DNA of 64,000 nucleotides, from the NCBI GenBank assembly GCA_035578905.1, contig JAQJVL010000325.1, positions 910,198 to 974,197 on the forward strand. Reading direction: 5' to 3'. The translations under genes and the position numbers were made by a program. Below the pieces are notes generated by a model. It did not search any database. It was given only the letters and a program-made list of their open reading frames with translations, and had not been told where the DNA came from. The DNA is from Stictocephala bisonia (lineage: Eukaryota; Arthropoda; Insecta; Hemiptera; Membracidae). This document shows, piece after piece, positions 10,331 through 21,349 of this stretch (position 1 is the first letter of the stretch; each line of letters starts with the position of its first letter).

Positions 10331-11649
10331 ATAAAAGTAATATAGTATTAATGTGAACTGAAAGTGGAAGTTAAGATGCTGTAAGAAGTGAAATCTGTTT
10401 TGAAAGAAAGTTTAATCCTCTGCTGGATTCTAATATTTAAGGGACAAACTTTAGAATCGACCATCTGCTTAGTTTGGCCAAAATATCTGTTTATTGTATT
10501 TGCCTTTCGAAAAACTAAAGCTTCAGCACCTGAGTAGTATTTTTAAAATATGTTGTAAATTACCATAAACTAATGTCTCTAAGATTATCACGGATAGTTT
10601 TAATTTACTTGCCATTAATGTATTAAGTGATAAGGCTAATATACTAAATTATATATTATAGTAATTTCATAAAATGTTGTAAAAAAACTGAACACATTTT
10701 TCTTATTTACAAGCTCCACGCAATTTTAATTTATATAACATGCTTATTATGATTGCATATAAATTAAAACTTGTAATCTTTGTCATATATAAGGCATAGT
10801 ATTCTGGTAAATATAGCATGTATAAACCATATTTTTGTGTAGTTTTGCACGTTGTGGAATATGAAAATAACGTAATAACATAACTCAATATGTAGATGCC
10901 CAAGCATACAACCGTTTTACGGTACTTTGTAAACATTTACATTAAAATATATGAATTTATATGAATTATATCAGGTCATCTAACTATTTTAAATTAAACT
11001 ATATTTCACATTCAAAAGTGTACTTTTACCAAATTATTTTACAGTAGAACTTTTGTAAGTGGTAGTGGTAGCAGTGGTAGCAGAGTTTTCTGTTTCTTCA
11101 AAACTAATAAATATTGAGTTTTAATTCAGAAACAAACCTTGGTTAACAGTTTACACCATGAATACCTTGCAGTTAATTAGTCGTACATTTTTTAATCAAC
11201 TTATTAATTCTTTAATATCATAAATAATTAATTTAGTTGTTATATCTAAATGTTATTAACAAGCCAAATCCTAGAATTAAAAGTTGGCTTTAGTAGCTAC
11301 ATCAAGAATCTACAAGACAGATTCAAAAGACTTATAATATGCTAATAGTCAATATTTCTCAATGATATTATTTAATTAAATATTAAGTACATTTAGTTAA
11401 CAAACTGTAGCTTGGCAGTGCTATGATTACTAACGTGTGGACCCTGTTGTATCACGCGGAGCATATATGAATAACATTTTCTTAGAATTCTTCGTGTTCA
11501 TGCACCATTTATTCATCCTATCATTAAATTCCATATTTCTTTCCACTCTCCAATCGGGCATGTCTCTTTTCTTCCTCTACTTCTCTGGTTCTGGTTTCCG
11601 CCTTGTAATCTTGTTCTTCTATGTCTATTTATTTTATTTATTATAAACA
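10331..11649. other. AT-rich spacer of copy A
   Basis: No gene was recognised. The short GGTAGTGGTAGCAGTGGTAG run near 11058-11085 is a small imperfect repeat. Frames of 69-77 codons on either strand here are leucine/phenylalanine-rich and look like chance openings in AT-rich DNA. Confidence 0.4.
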
Positions 11650-11944
11650 CACGTTTATTATTATTTTATTTATTATAAAGCAACATCTTACAGTGTACTC
11701 TTTATAGTATGTCAGCAAAGGTCTAGGAATCTCATATTTTTTTTCTATTTCTTAATCTCTCTCTATACAATCCTTCAACACCAGGTATATTTCCACATCT
11801 TTTAAAGAAAATAACTAGTACCTTATATACATAAAGATGTCTAAGGGGCAATATATTAAGCTCAAAGTACAGAGGCCAAGATCGATCAGTGAGCTTCTTC
11901 CTAGCAATAACCTTTAAAAAACATTTTTGTTGTTTAATCAATGG
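11650..11944 (-). mobile_element. 5'-truncated non-LTR reverse transcriptase C-terminal fragment
   Basis: The minus strand reads, over 71 codons, RSWPLYFELNILPLRHLYVY, then KVLVIFFKRCGN and a basic tail ending at TAA 11732-11734. The pattern 'LNILPL-HLYVYKVL-FF-SGN' is typical of the region after the reverse-transcriptase core in jockey/CR1-type elements. Further PRPLLTYYKEYTV-like coding is visible in another frame down to about 11680, which implies a frameshift. The left flank of the coding text (5' end on the minus strand) coincides with the palindrome at 11945-11993. Confidence 0.6.
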
Positions 11945-11993
11945 CAAACTATTACTGATATATAGTTTATATCTATATATCAGTAATAGTTTG
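11945..11993. repeat. perfect 21-bp-arm palindrome
   Basis: Arms 11945-11965 and 11973-11993 are exact reverse complements (CAAACTATTACTGATATATA plus G) around a 7-bp loop TTTATAT. It sits exactly between a truncated retrotransposon fragment and the start of minisatellite-bearing DNA, which suggests a break-repair scar or a cruciform-forming site. Confidence 0.95.
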
Positions 11994-12054
11994 GTTATTG
12001 TCTATTTATTACATATTAACCACGTACGTATTTATTAGTACTATTGTACGTGTA

Positions 12055-12520
12055 AATGTGGGTGGGTGGATCAATACCATTGTACGTGTATGGGTGGGTG
12101 GGTCAATACCACTGTACGTGTATGGGTGGGTCAATACCACTGTACGTGTATGGGTGGGTCAATACCACTGTACGTGTATAGGTGGGCGGGTGGGTCAATA
12201 CCACCGTACGTGTATGGGTGGGTGGGTGGGTGGGTTAGTACCACTGTACGTATATGGGTGGGTGGGTGGGTTAGTACCATCGTACGTGTATGGGTGGGCG
12301 GGTGGGTTAGTACCACCGTATACGTACAGTGGTATTGATGTACAGTGGTATTGACCCACCCATAAACGTACAGTGGTATTGACCCACCCACCCATACACG
12401 TACAATGGTATTGATCTATGCCATTGTAATGTCTATTTATTTATTGACCCACCCGCCCACCCACACACGTACAGTGGTATTGACCCACCCGCCCACCCAC
12501 ACACGTACAGTGGCACTGAT
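12055..12520. repeat. minisatellite array with head-to-head inversion
   Basis: From 12055 to about 12325 the plus strand repeats units of 27-36 bp with a GGGTGGG-rich part and the phrase TACCACTGTACGTGTATG. From about 12325 to 12520 the same unit runs in the opposite sense (GTACAGTGGTATTGACCCAC). The turn at about 12318-12345 reads CGTATACGTACAGTGG. Frames open on both strands through the array because several units are multiples of three; they are not genes. A perfect G4-type run lies at 12216-12234. Confidence 0.95.
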
Positions 12521-12639
12521 TATGTCTATACTTCTGATACTGATTTAATTAATTATGTAACATCCTGTAATATAATTAAAATCCATAAACTGTCAGCACT
12601 AGAGAATGTGACATAAATCTTACGTACAGTAGCACTGTA

Positions 12640-12875
12640 CGCGTGGAGGGGAGCCCACCCGCCCTCCCATACACGTACAGTGGTACTGGCCCACCCGCCT
12701 TCCCATTCACGTACAGTGATACTGGCCCACCCGCCCTCCCATACACATACAGTGATACTGGCCCACCCGCCCTCCCATTCACGTACAGTGGTACTGGCCC
12801 ACCCTCCCTCCCATTTACGTACAGTGATACTGGCCCACCCTCCCTCCCATTCACGTACAGTGATACTGTACGTGT
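12640..12875. repeat. 36-bp minisatellite array, C-rich on the plus strand
   Basis: Six to seven units of 36 bp follow each other: GTACAGTGATACTGGCCCAC plus CGCCCTCCCATTCAC. Because 36 is a multiple of three, frames of 92-158 codons stay open on both strands. The repetitive product, and the fact that all frames are open, argue against a gene. Confidence 0.95.
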
Positions 12876-12924
12876 CTATTATGTCTGTTATGTCTATTTC
12901 TTCCATTCGTGCGTTATCTTGTCT

Positions 12925-13060
12925 ACTCAGTATCTGGACCCTGACTTCCATCCCAGACTTCTCTATTAGTGTCCACGTCGAAGGCAACCATTGAGCGGAC
13001 GCCGTGTCGTTATTAAGAAAACCGAGCATACATCGTATTACCTACAATCTACACTCTCTC
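12925..13060. repeat. dispersed repeat shared with 53190-53345 and 49840-50050
   Basis: A GC-richer stretch with the phrase GGCAACCATTGAGCGGAC is matched in copy B of the duplication (53190-53345) and once more, more distantly, at 49840-50050 (GGCAACCACTGAGAATAC). Three copies in one window suggest an interspersed repeat that predates the duplication. No coding or tRNA promoter was identified. Confidence 0.5.
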
Positions 13061-13124
13061 TTGGCTGGATTTATAATTTAATTTGTTGCAATTTGTAATT
13101 AAAAGTAATATCTTTGTCCACACT

Positions 13125-13385
13125 ACTTTAGAAACGTCTTTATATTTATTTCTGATAAACAAATAAAATCCAAGTCATATTGATTGTTACGGCAGGCCAC
13201 AATACTCCGCTAGCAGTAAAATAACACTGATAACACCTGAAAGACGCTCTACTATCAACAAAGCTTGTACTTTATTGCTTTTAAGGCTGGTGGGGCCCAG
13301 CTATCTGGCGTGCAGGACATTTACGGTATAGGTTGTAAAAATCTTACTAGAATTTATGACTGTCTTGGGACAAGGGCTGTAAACT
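13125..13385. other. highly conserved 260-bp block of the segmental duplication
   Basis: This block differs from 53575-53850 at only about a dozen positions, whereas sequence on either side is barely alignable. It contains the GC-rich phrase GCTGGTGGGGCCCAGCTATC. Reading frames exist in both directions but the few changes between copies are not biased to third positions. A minus-strand acceptor-like GCGTCTTTCAG is present in both copies. The pattern fits a conserved non-coding element, recent gene conversion or a retained functional RNA; I cannot choose between them. Confidence 0.5.
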
Positions 13386-13389
13386 TTTG

Positions 13390-14200
13390 ATTCGTTTTTA
13401 ATAGAATAAAAAGAATGGTAAATTATTGTTTTATATTAAATTATCTAAAATATTTATAGTTGCAGTATATTGCTAAATTGTGTCCTTTAATCGTATCATT
13501 TTCATATGATTTCAAACAGATTTTTAATAAAATATAGCTTTGTTCAATCAAACAAGAAATTTTTATTTGAATTAGATCATTTTTTTTAAGAAATGCGTTA
13601 GTATTATTAGATTGTTAACAGGCAGATAAACACATATTTAAATCACTAATAATATGTATATTAACATACCATTTCTAAGCGTTACTTAAACTGATTTGAT
13701 TTCCATAACTAAACTGCTAGACAAGGCAAACTCTTCTTTGACTATGATATTATAAATTATGCTACATCGTATTTTTTATAGAAAGATATCATACAGTGGT
13801 TTTAGTTAGGTGGAACTGTCTTTGAGCTTACACATTTTCATCATTTAAGAATGAGCTGTCTTTCTTTTAACAATGCAGGTGGTTACGGTTCTTTATTACT
13901 GTTACCAGAGGGTAATAAGAAACCGAGCTCATAATGCAATCAGAAATATTTTTCGTGAACATATTCCTGTATGAGAGGGTTACATGCTTCCTTTAGTTAT
14001 TTTGTTAATTAGTTTGTTACTTTTATTCTTAAATCAAACTAATGGTTTATGGTAGTCACAACCCTCTCCCAACCCATAAATCAGGTTGACATGGACCCTT
14101 CAATCCCACTATAAATATATGTTACTAATGGCCCTCTCGTTTACCTATATCCTTAAGGTAATAGGACCTCATAGCCACCTACACATCTACTATGTTATTG
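13390..14200. other. drifted spacer of copy A
   Basis: Only weak alignment to 53860-54500 remains (for example the GACCTGTCTTTGAGCTTA-like phrase). No gene is visible. Confidence 0.4.
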
Positions 14201-14204
14201 GCCA

Positions 14205-14582
14205 TCCAACAACACATTCGCGTGCAGTGGTCATGACCCACCCATTCACGTGCAGTGGCAATGAATCACCCGCCCACTCATTCACGTGAAGTGGAATTGG
14301 TGCACCAGCCCACCCAATCACGTGCAGGGGTAATAACTCACCCGCCCACCCATACACGTGCAATGGTATTGACTAACCCATTCACCTACACTTGTGCAGT
14401 GGTAATGACCCATCCAACCACCCATTCACGTTGCAGTGGTAGTGACTAACCCACCCACCCATACACCTGCAATGGTATTGAACAACCCTCCCACCCATAC
14501 ACGTGCAGTGGTATTAACCAACCCTCCCACCCATACACGTGCAGTGTTAACCAACCCGCCCACCCATACACTTGTAGTAGTA
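14205..14582. repeat. degenerate minisatellite array, C-rich on the plus strand
   Basis: About ten units of roughly 33-40 bp with the core CACGTGCAGTGGTAATGACC and CCACCCA blocks. The units differ more than in the 12.7-kb array, so this array is older. It has no counterpart at the matching place of copy B. Confidence 0.9.
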
Positions 14583-14584
14583 AA

Positions 14585-16174
14585 TGTTATTCTTAAATCG
14601 TCAATTAAATTTTCTGCCCGGATAAGTAATCTAGCACTGCATAGTTATATATATTTTTTCATTAATAAGTTTTTCATCATCGTTTATTATTCAGGCCTAT
14701 AACGTCATTTATTATATGTGTCTTATTAAATAAGCATTGTCTTATTATACAAAAATATCTAGCCTAATCAATTAATTCTGTTATTCAAAATATTGAAACA
14801 AATTATTTTTATTAAAAACTAAATTCTTCGTCATGTTTATTACAGATGAATTCAAAATATACCGTACAATGTTCGTGCAAGGTTGGAACATATTTATTAT
14901 AGCATAAATGTTATAATTTAACGAATGATAATAAAACTAACAAACTATATTTTATTGAAAATACTTACACATTAAAAAAGATCTAGTGGGTTAACAATAA
15001 TTGGATGTTGTTACGGCATGTTTGTAGACAAAAGTAAATGTTATTCTACAAATAATATTCCACTTTGGACCTTTACAATGTTATTTGTAATGTCATTTAC
15101 AGGCTTTGATATAGTTCTCAGCTTAATTTGGCTCAAACCGTTATAATTTAATATTCTCGATAGGCACTATGTCACAATTGTATTTTACTTATAATCCATC
15201 GTAACTTTATTGTACGTTCTCCTATTATGGTGTATTTTGGATTAAATCCATGTTCCCTATTCTTTAACTTAATTAAAAGGGTTCCTGATTTTATGAACTA
15301 ATCCAACATTTTAATTGATTACTAAACACTAACTTTTTAAATATTAATAAACTATCCTACGTTATTTAACAATTTACAGAAACAAATTTGCGTAATATAC
15401 AATGTTTAATTGTAGTTTTAAATAATCTTATGACTTGATAGTCCAAGATGTCTTGGACTTCAAAAATAAACTGTAATATATTTTGTGTAATGATGTAATC
15501 CTACCAAATGGAAAATAAAATACGTATACCAAAAGCCTTATATTAATAAAATATATAAACCTAAATATAATTGAATTATGCTATTTAGTAATAAACGAAA
15601 ACTATGCAGCAAATAACGATTTAACACATTAAAGATTGATAATGCATTAATGATGAATAAACTAATACTTAAAACCCTTTATTGTAAATAACATCAAGTT
15701 GTAAAACTATTATTGTTATATGCAGAAAAATAACGCTATATTAAAAATTTTCAAGTGTATTTTCGCAAATCAATGTTTACTGTGAAGTATTACCAAATAA
15801 TTTAATTTTGCTAATATTGTATCATTTTACTTCCTATGTTCAATAACAAACCGTATCTTTAATAAATAGGTAATATTTGTATAAACAGTTGAATAGTATG
15901 TTTAATATTATTTTAAATTTCTTAAAATAATATATATCTATGTTACTTGTATGTATATGTTAACTAAACATTCCAAATTTAAATATAAATTCATTAATTT
16001 AAGGTATATTAATAACTGTAATTTATGAAAAATTTAATTTTATCACTTCTAAATTGAAAAATACCTTAAAGAAAATTATAAAATGTAATAATTGTACGAT
16101 CATTTTGTTTTAAGCAATGAATATCGTGAAAGGATTATTTTATTTTTGCGCGAGACATTTAAGTTTATTAACAA
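14585..16174. other. drifted spacer of copy A
   Basis: 15070-15235 aligns with 55560-55740 (shared phrases TTTACAGGCTTTG and CTCAGCTTAATTTGGCTCAA). The rest is AT-rich and unassigned. Confidence 0.4.
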
Positions 16175-16275
16175 ATACCAACTTGACGTACCACATTTAT
16201 TATTAGTAGATACTAACCAGTGTGGAAGTACTTTGTATGCAAATATACTACTAGGAAACACATTTTGTAGCAGTT
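16175..16275 (-). repeat. dispersed repeat R1, minus copy
   Basis: The reverse complement contains CTACAAAATGTGT and ATATTTGCATACAAAGT, as in the plus copies at 29335-29470, 34985-35105 and 42145-42260. A 61-codon plus-strand frame here is the antisense of this repeat and not a gene. Confidence 0.5.
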
Positions 16276-17018
16276 AATAAATTTAAATTTAAACTGTTGG
16301 TGAATTTAAACAACCTGTATAGTTATTTTTCGTGAAGTAAAGCAAGTTTGTAATTTGATGCAATCAGAGATTTATAAATGGAGTTATTTTTCATGTTTAA
16401 CAGTGGTAAAATTATGGCTTTTGCTGTAAAAATCCTAACCAAACGTAATCTATGAATATTTGCTTTTTATCAAACAAATAATTAAATTATTTAGAGTCTA
16501 TTAGAAAACACATTAATGTGTTAGTAATGACAAAATTCCTGTTTCCTATTATGAACCAACGCCGGTAAATATTTAGTTATATCATTACAAGGATATAAGC
16601 TAAGTTAACCTCTGGGTTATTTCAATGTTGAAAACTGCTCAGTGGGCATGATTTCGTAAATTGATAGCTGAGGAAAACTTGTTATTTATAGAATTAGAAT
16701 AATGTTGCAAGCTTATCACAATCAGCTGTGAAGAAAACTCTTTCTTTGCTGTACGAGCACTAATTTTAAGTTATTTATTACGTAAGAATAATACACTTTT
16801 TTGTTATAGTTCTGTAATATTTAAAACCATAACCTTTAAATAGATACGCAATTGTTAAACAATTATCTATTGACGTGATTAAAACTAGAAATCGTTGTTA
16901 CGATATAAAATAGTTTTTAAATCCAACATGTTTTATATCAAATATCGCACTCAAAAATAGAACAATATTATGACAGATTGTTGCGTCAAAAAGAATACCT
17001 TTAGCTCATGATCTTATG

Positions 17019-17778
17019 ATAGGTGATTGAAAATAAAATTGCCCCCCTCCTAACGTTTTTGTTATTTTAGATATGTTAAATATGTTTGCGGTAATCTTAC
17101 TAGATACAAGGAGCTACACTAATAAAATAGTTTTCAAATTTGTTATCATCTGGGGGGAGAGGGGGGAAACACAATTTTCAAATAGCACTGTTTGTCTTGT
17201 AACATATAATTTCAAATATTTTTAGTCAATAAAAGTACACTGGAAGATTCAAGTCAGACCACTCTAAAAGAAATTGCTGCCACTCAAAGTTTTTGGCCTC
17301 AAGGAAAAGGGGGTGCAGAGTAACTCAAAATGTTCAAATAGTATTTAAAATCTTGTAGCATATCATTTAAATGGCTTGGTTTTCCACTAAACCAAATTTT
17401 TAATGTTTGAAATCTTTAAATAATACATATACATACATTTATTGAACAGTTATTTTCCTCAATGTTATGAATCGCTATAAAGTTAAGTTTCGTTTAGGAC
17501 TGCCATTTGTTGTAGAGGGGTCCGATTTATAATCTTTGAGTGTCTTTTTCATTGCATAACCAACACCTTTAAAATAATATGCTACAAGACTAAAAGTGCT
17601 ATTTGAAAATTTCGATTTACCCCCCACTCCCTTTTCCCTAATGGTAAAAAATTTAAAAACTATCATTATTAATGTAGCACCTTTGCATGTAGTAAAATTG
17701 CGCCAAACAGATTTAACATAATATCTAAAATAACAAAAAAGTTAAAGTGATTGCATCCTTATTTTCAATCACCCTGTA
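17019..17778. mobile_element. miniature inverted-repeat element, about 760 bp
   Basis: The ends are inverted repeats: left AGGTGATTGAAAATAAAATT, right (reverse complement) CAGGGTGATTGAAAATAAGG, and similarity continues inward for over 200 bp. A TA follows the right end. Inside, a motif with a G-run, TTTTCAAATAGCAC and CTTGTA-CATAT occurs three times: about 17150-17225 and 17305-17380 on the plus strand and 17555-17640 on the minus strand. The element is absent from copy B, so it inserted after the duplication. A 63-codon minus frame in it has no family likeness. Confidence 0.75.
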
Positions 17779-17979
17779 TGTCGTTTTGTGGAAGTATTTG
17801 TATGAGTAAACGTGAAAATATATGACAATGTAAATCTAAAAACTATTCATTTTATATAATTTGAGAAATTACATTAATTTCACCCTATTTTCAACGTATT
17901 TATGCGGAAATATGAGATTTATACACGAGGTTTAAAAACACAAATTGATTTTAAAATCCAAATATATCGCTTGTATTTC

Positions 17980-18125
17980 CGACTAATCAAGATGACTGCA
18001 GTTTTCATTAAAACAATAGACCTTTAATTGGATAGTACCATGTTAGAGTCAGCACGTTGTCATGTGCGTTGCGAATTAGGAAGCCATGCTTACTTGCTAA
18101 ATCAGCAATTCGTTAATTAATGAGG
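17980..18125. other. conserved block of the duplication with a third diverged copy
   Basis: About 140 bp match 58810-58955 with roughly ten differences. A more distant, inverted copy lies at 27598-27675 (shared phrases TGCTGACTCTAAC and TATCCAATTA). One minus-strand frame reads protein-like (IRNAHDNVLTLTWYYPIKGL, stop conserved), but the differences between copies change amino acids freely. A non-coding element or old repeat is therefore more likely. Confidence 0.45.
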
Positions 18126-18534
18126 TTTTTACTTTCCCTTTATCATAAAAAATTTAAATTGTTTTCGTTATATTATCATTTAAATGCTTCCACATTTAAA
18201 ACGTGTACAATAGTATTTAATTTTAGGAAGGGAACATAAATTTACAATAATACCTAAATAGATAGTGATGTATAATATTAAATTAAATAAAACTTAAATA
18301 CGTAAAAATAAATATTATAAAAAATTATTATTAAACATGATCTAATTATTATTATAATGTGCAATTTACAATTAATTTTATATATTTAATACGTAAAGTG
18401 TTATTATTTTAAAAATCCATTAATGTAACTTAAGATTAGGGTTTTTGAGTTCATTTTTTAAATTACTTATTTATTTATCAATTTATATTTTGTATTTAAG
18501 CAGAAATTGTTTGTTTCTTTCCAACTTCATTCTT

Positions 18535-18675
18535 CAGTAAAAATGGGCATTTAGGCATATAGGTGAAATTATTCAAAGGGTGAAGTACTGACTGTTAGCT
18601 CTGTTGAAGATTCGAACCTTAATCTTGACCTCAGTCCGAAACTTTAGCCAGTGACCCACCATGTTGACAATAAGA
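18535..18675 (-). mobile_element. tRNA-derived SINE (family 1), minus strand
   Basis: The reverse complement has an A-box-like GGTGGGTCACTGGCTAAAG and a B-box AAGGTTCGAATC, followed by CAGAGCTAACAGT and a tail containing TACTTCACCC. This is the same layout as the cleaner copy at 63385-63535. It lies at the position equivalent to 59320-59480, so the insertion predates the segmental duplication. Confidence 0.7.
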
Positions 18676-18679
18676 TGTC

Positions 18680-20110
18680 GTTTTTATAATGAAGAATAAA
18701 AACACTTTTTTACCCACTCTCTCCACCCAGATTAATTGATGTGCACTTTTACCCCTGTAGCTATCATATTAAAAAGGGTGCATTGTGCGTAGGCCATCAA
18801 TATACATCAACCAATAAATTGAAATTAAATTATGCTCTTTATTTTAAAAATGTATGACATTTATTTGAAATAAATATTGATTTTTACTCTGGTATGCTTA
18901 AAACAATTACACAGCTGAATTGTATTCACATATTTGAAATACCTATTAATAGCTGATTATTTGTGGAATAAAAAACATGAGTAGTGGTAAATGCATATTT
19001 CTTTAGTCGAATAGTTCATGTCGACTTGAAAATTAACGACTATGTAACGGTAACAAATAACGTATTCTGACGAATACAAACCAACAATACAAACTTATCT
19101 CATCAGTATATTGTGGTTATATTAAATAATAAAATTAAATCACGAATAAATATAGCCAATATTTTTTTTAATTTATAATAATTAATTTAATGTTTAATAA
19201 CCAATTTATTTTGAAAATAAATAAAACAAGTGTTTTAACTATAACATGTTTTAAAGTTTTCCAATACAACAATATTTTCAATTTATGGTACACCAAAAAA
19301 GTCGACAACAAAAGTCCCTTTATAAATTTATATCATTTTTAGACTATTTTAAATATTTTAAAATGTAACATTGAATCTAAACTTAAAATAAAAAAGGCAA
19401 ATAATAAAAATCTAAATTTTTCTAGTTTTCAAGCTAAAAAATGAGTTTAATAAGTAAAAATATCGATAGATTGAGAATGACATTTTTAAATTAATTGATG
19501 AAAAGACAAAGTTTATAGGGACTTGAAGTGAATTATATTATTTATATTCAACATTAAGTTTTGTGGTTTTAATTGTGTAAAGAACTTGAAGTGTAAATAG
19601 GTTGTGTAAACTGTCTATAGATTTTATTACACATATAACATAAATATACCATGATCTGCTTTGTATAGTGATCAATGATTAAATATTTATGCATTCCTTA
19701 AACTTCATTATAAATTAGGGATTTGGGAATTTAACAATAAATCAGGTAAGATAATGCACTAGCACCCACCTGCCCACCCATACAAGTTCAGTGGCATTGA
19801 CCCACGTATAGTGTTTATTTATACAAATAAATAGTTTTAAGATGCTTTTATTTCACTCTATAATGTAAGTTAATTACATTTAAGTAATCAATGATGATTT
19901 ACGTTTTTCCTTTGATTATTTATAGAAAATAAATTAGGTTTTTGGTTAGATTATTAATATTTACTTTAAAAAATCTTACCACTCGTTTTATATATTATAA
20001 GTTTTTTTTTATGTAAAAGTAGTTATTTGAACCTCCTGATAGTACTGCACATCAAGTTGACTACTAGGATAGTCACTTAAAGTAATAATGAAAATTAATA
20101 TGAGATCTCT
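18680..20110. other. AT-rich spacer with one minisatellite unit
   Basis: A single unit of the minisatellite family (CACCCACCTGCCCACCCATA) lies at about 19762-19810. No gene is visible in the remainder. Confidence 0.45.
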
Positions 20111-20114
20111 AGAA

Positions 20115-20275
20115 CCTTAGGGGTGTAATACGACCTCGATCTATTTCAACTAAGGAAGGCCTTCAGGATATCCCCATGGGACGTGCCTGTCCAGGTTTCT
20201 CAGGACCTGTCTGGACACAGAAAAACACGTCTCCTGGGTTGTGTCGTGCTCAGCATGCTACTAAATCTTTAAAGA
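20115..20275. other. GC-rich conserved block of the duplication
   Basis: The block (phrases CAACTAAGGAAGGCCT and GGACCTGTCTGGACACAGAA) matches 60750-60905 at about nine bases in ten. Frames exist on both strands, but copy A carries a stop in the best minus-strand frame. It could be an interspersed repeat older than the duplication or a conserved element. Confidence 0.45.
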
Positions 20276-20279
20276 GTAT

Positions 20280-21184
20280 TACGTTCAAATATAGTTTTTT
20301 TATCCATTGAAAATAAGTTTTATTTCAAAATATAAACATTTTTATAACCAACTTAGGTTTTTAAAACAATACATTCTAATTGAAAAGTAAGTTTTAAAAA
20401 GTTTTAAGAAACTGTAAATTCAATTAAACTGTCAAACTAATTCTACAGTGGATAAAAAAGACCAACTAACCCTCATAAAGCATCACTTTATGTTATATCG
20501 CTTATTAAACGTAATTATTTATGTAATGAATGTATATGTGATACTATATAATGTAATTAATAAAAATGTTTAACCGAATAATCTATTGAAGTTTCGATTC
20601 ATCGTAAATTATTATACATAAACAATAAATTAAATGAAATGAAAAAATGCAATGAAAAAGTATTATATTTACGCCATATAGTATAAATATTGGTTTCATT
20701 TAATTTAATTTAAACTTAAATAAACGTTTTACATTTGCGGAAAGGACAAACAATTGTTCATTTTAAGGAAATTTTATCTGATTATAAAATACTACTTGTT
20801 TTATATTATTCAATTACATAGCACATTCTTCAATACTATCTAAAGCCAGTCTTTGAATTTTACGTTCATTATCTTATAATTTTATTTGGAAATTTATTGA
20901 GTTTTTAAAACGTATGTTAAAAAAATTTGTGTGTAAAATAGTTCCAAAAGAAAGACTTCCTTGTGTTATTACTACACTTTTATATAAATAAAACAATTTT
21001 GGAAGTGGAAAGTCATAAAGGCCTGGCTCTTAAATAAGAGGAAATTCTAGTTAAAATCCCCAAAACTGAACGAAGTTTGTGATAGAGCTACATCACTTAC
21101 ATACATCTATATTTGCATTTAAACATAAATAAATGATAATTGTTTAGACTATCAGTAGTTCCCGTAAAACTAGGAGGATATTTT
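20280..21184. other. drifted spacer of copy A
   Basis: AT-rich with no gene. Weak alignment to 60910-61730 remains. Confidence 0.35.
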
Positions 21185-21345
21185 CTGTTGCTGTATTTGG
21201 TTTCAGGTATCCCATTGATATATCTGTGCAGAGAACGGTTTCGGAATGATTGGAATAGTTGGTCTTCTATTGTGGCTACTTTGTTGGCGTATTAAATTAA
21301 AGTGGCTTTCAGGGTTCTCCAACTAAGGTTGGTTACTTTTCGTTA
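21185..21345 (-). pseudogene. conserved block with coding-like minus frame, frameshifted
   Basis: On the minus strand this matches 61740-61900. Copy B is open for 65 codons with LENPESHFNLYANKVATIED, then QLFQSFRN, then LHRYI. Copy A has one extra base after the HFNL codons and so shifts frame. The text looks like a gag-type or unknown cellular protein; I cannot name it. A plus-strand acceptor-like TTTGGTTTCAG is shared as well, so the sense of transcription is uncertain. Confidence 0.3.
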
Positions 21346-21349
21346 CACC

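Noticed and set aside
12066..13029. Open frames of 66-158 codons on both strands
   Set aside because: They run through 36-bp minisatellite units; several frames are open at once and the product is pure repeat.
13125..13385. Exon with acceptor GCGTCTTTCAG on the minus strand
   Set aside because: Conservation extends evenly over both sides of the acceptor and the only changes in the frame are non-silent; kept as a conserved block, not a coding call.
16092..16277. 61-codon plus-strand frame as a gene
   Set aside because: It is the antisense of dispersed repeat R1 and has no ATG at its start.
17980..18125. Coding exon on the minus strand (IRNAHDNVLTLTW)
   Set aside because: Differences between the two duplicates change amino acids as often as not, so the frame is not under protein selection.
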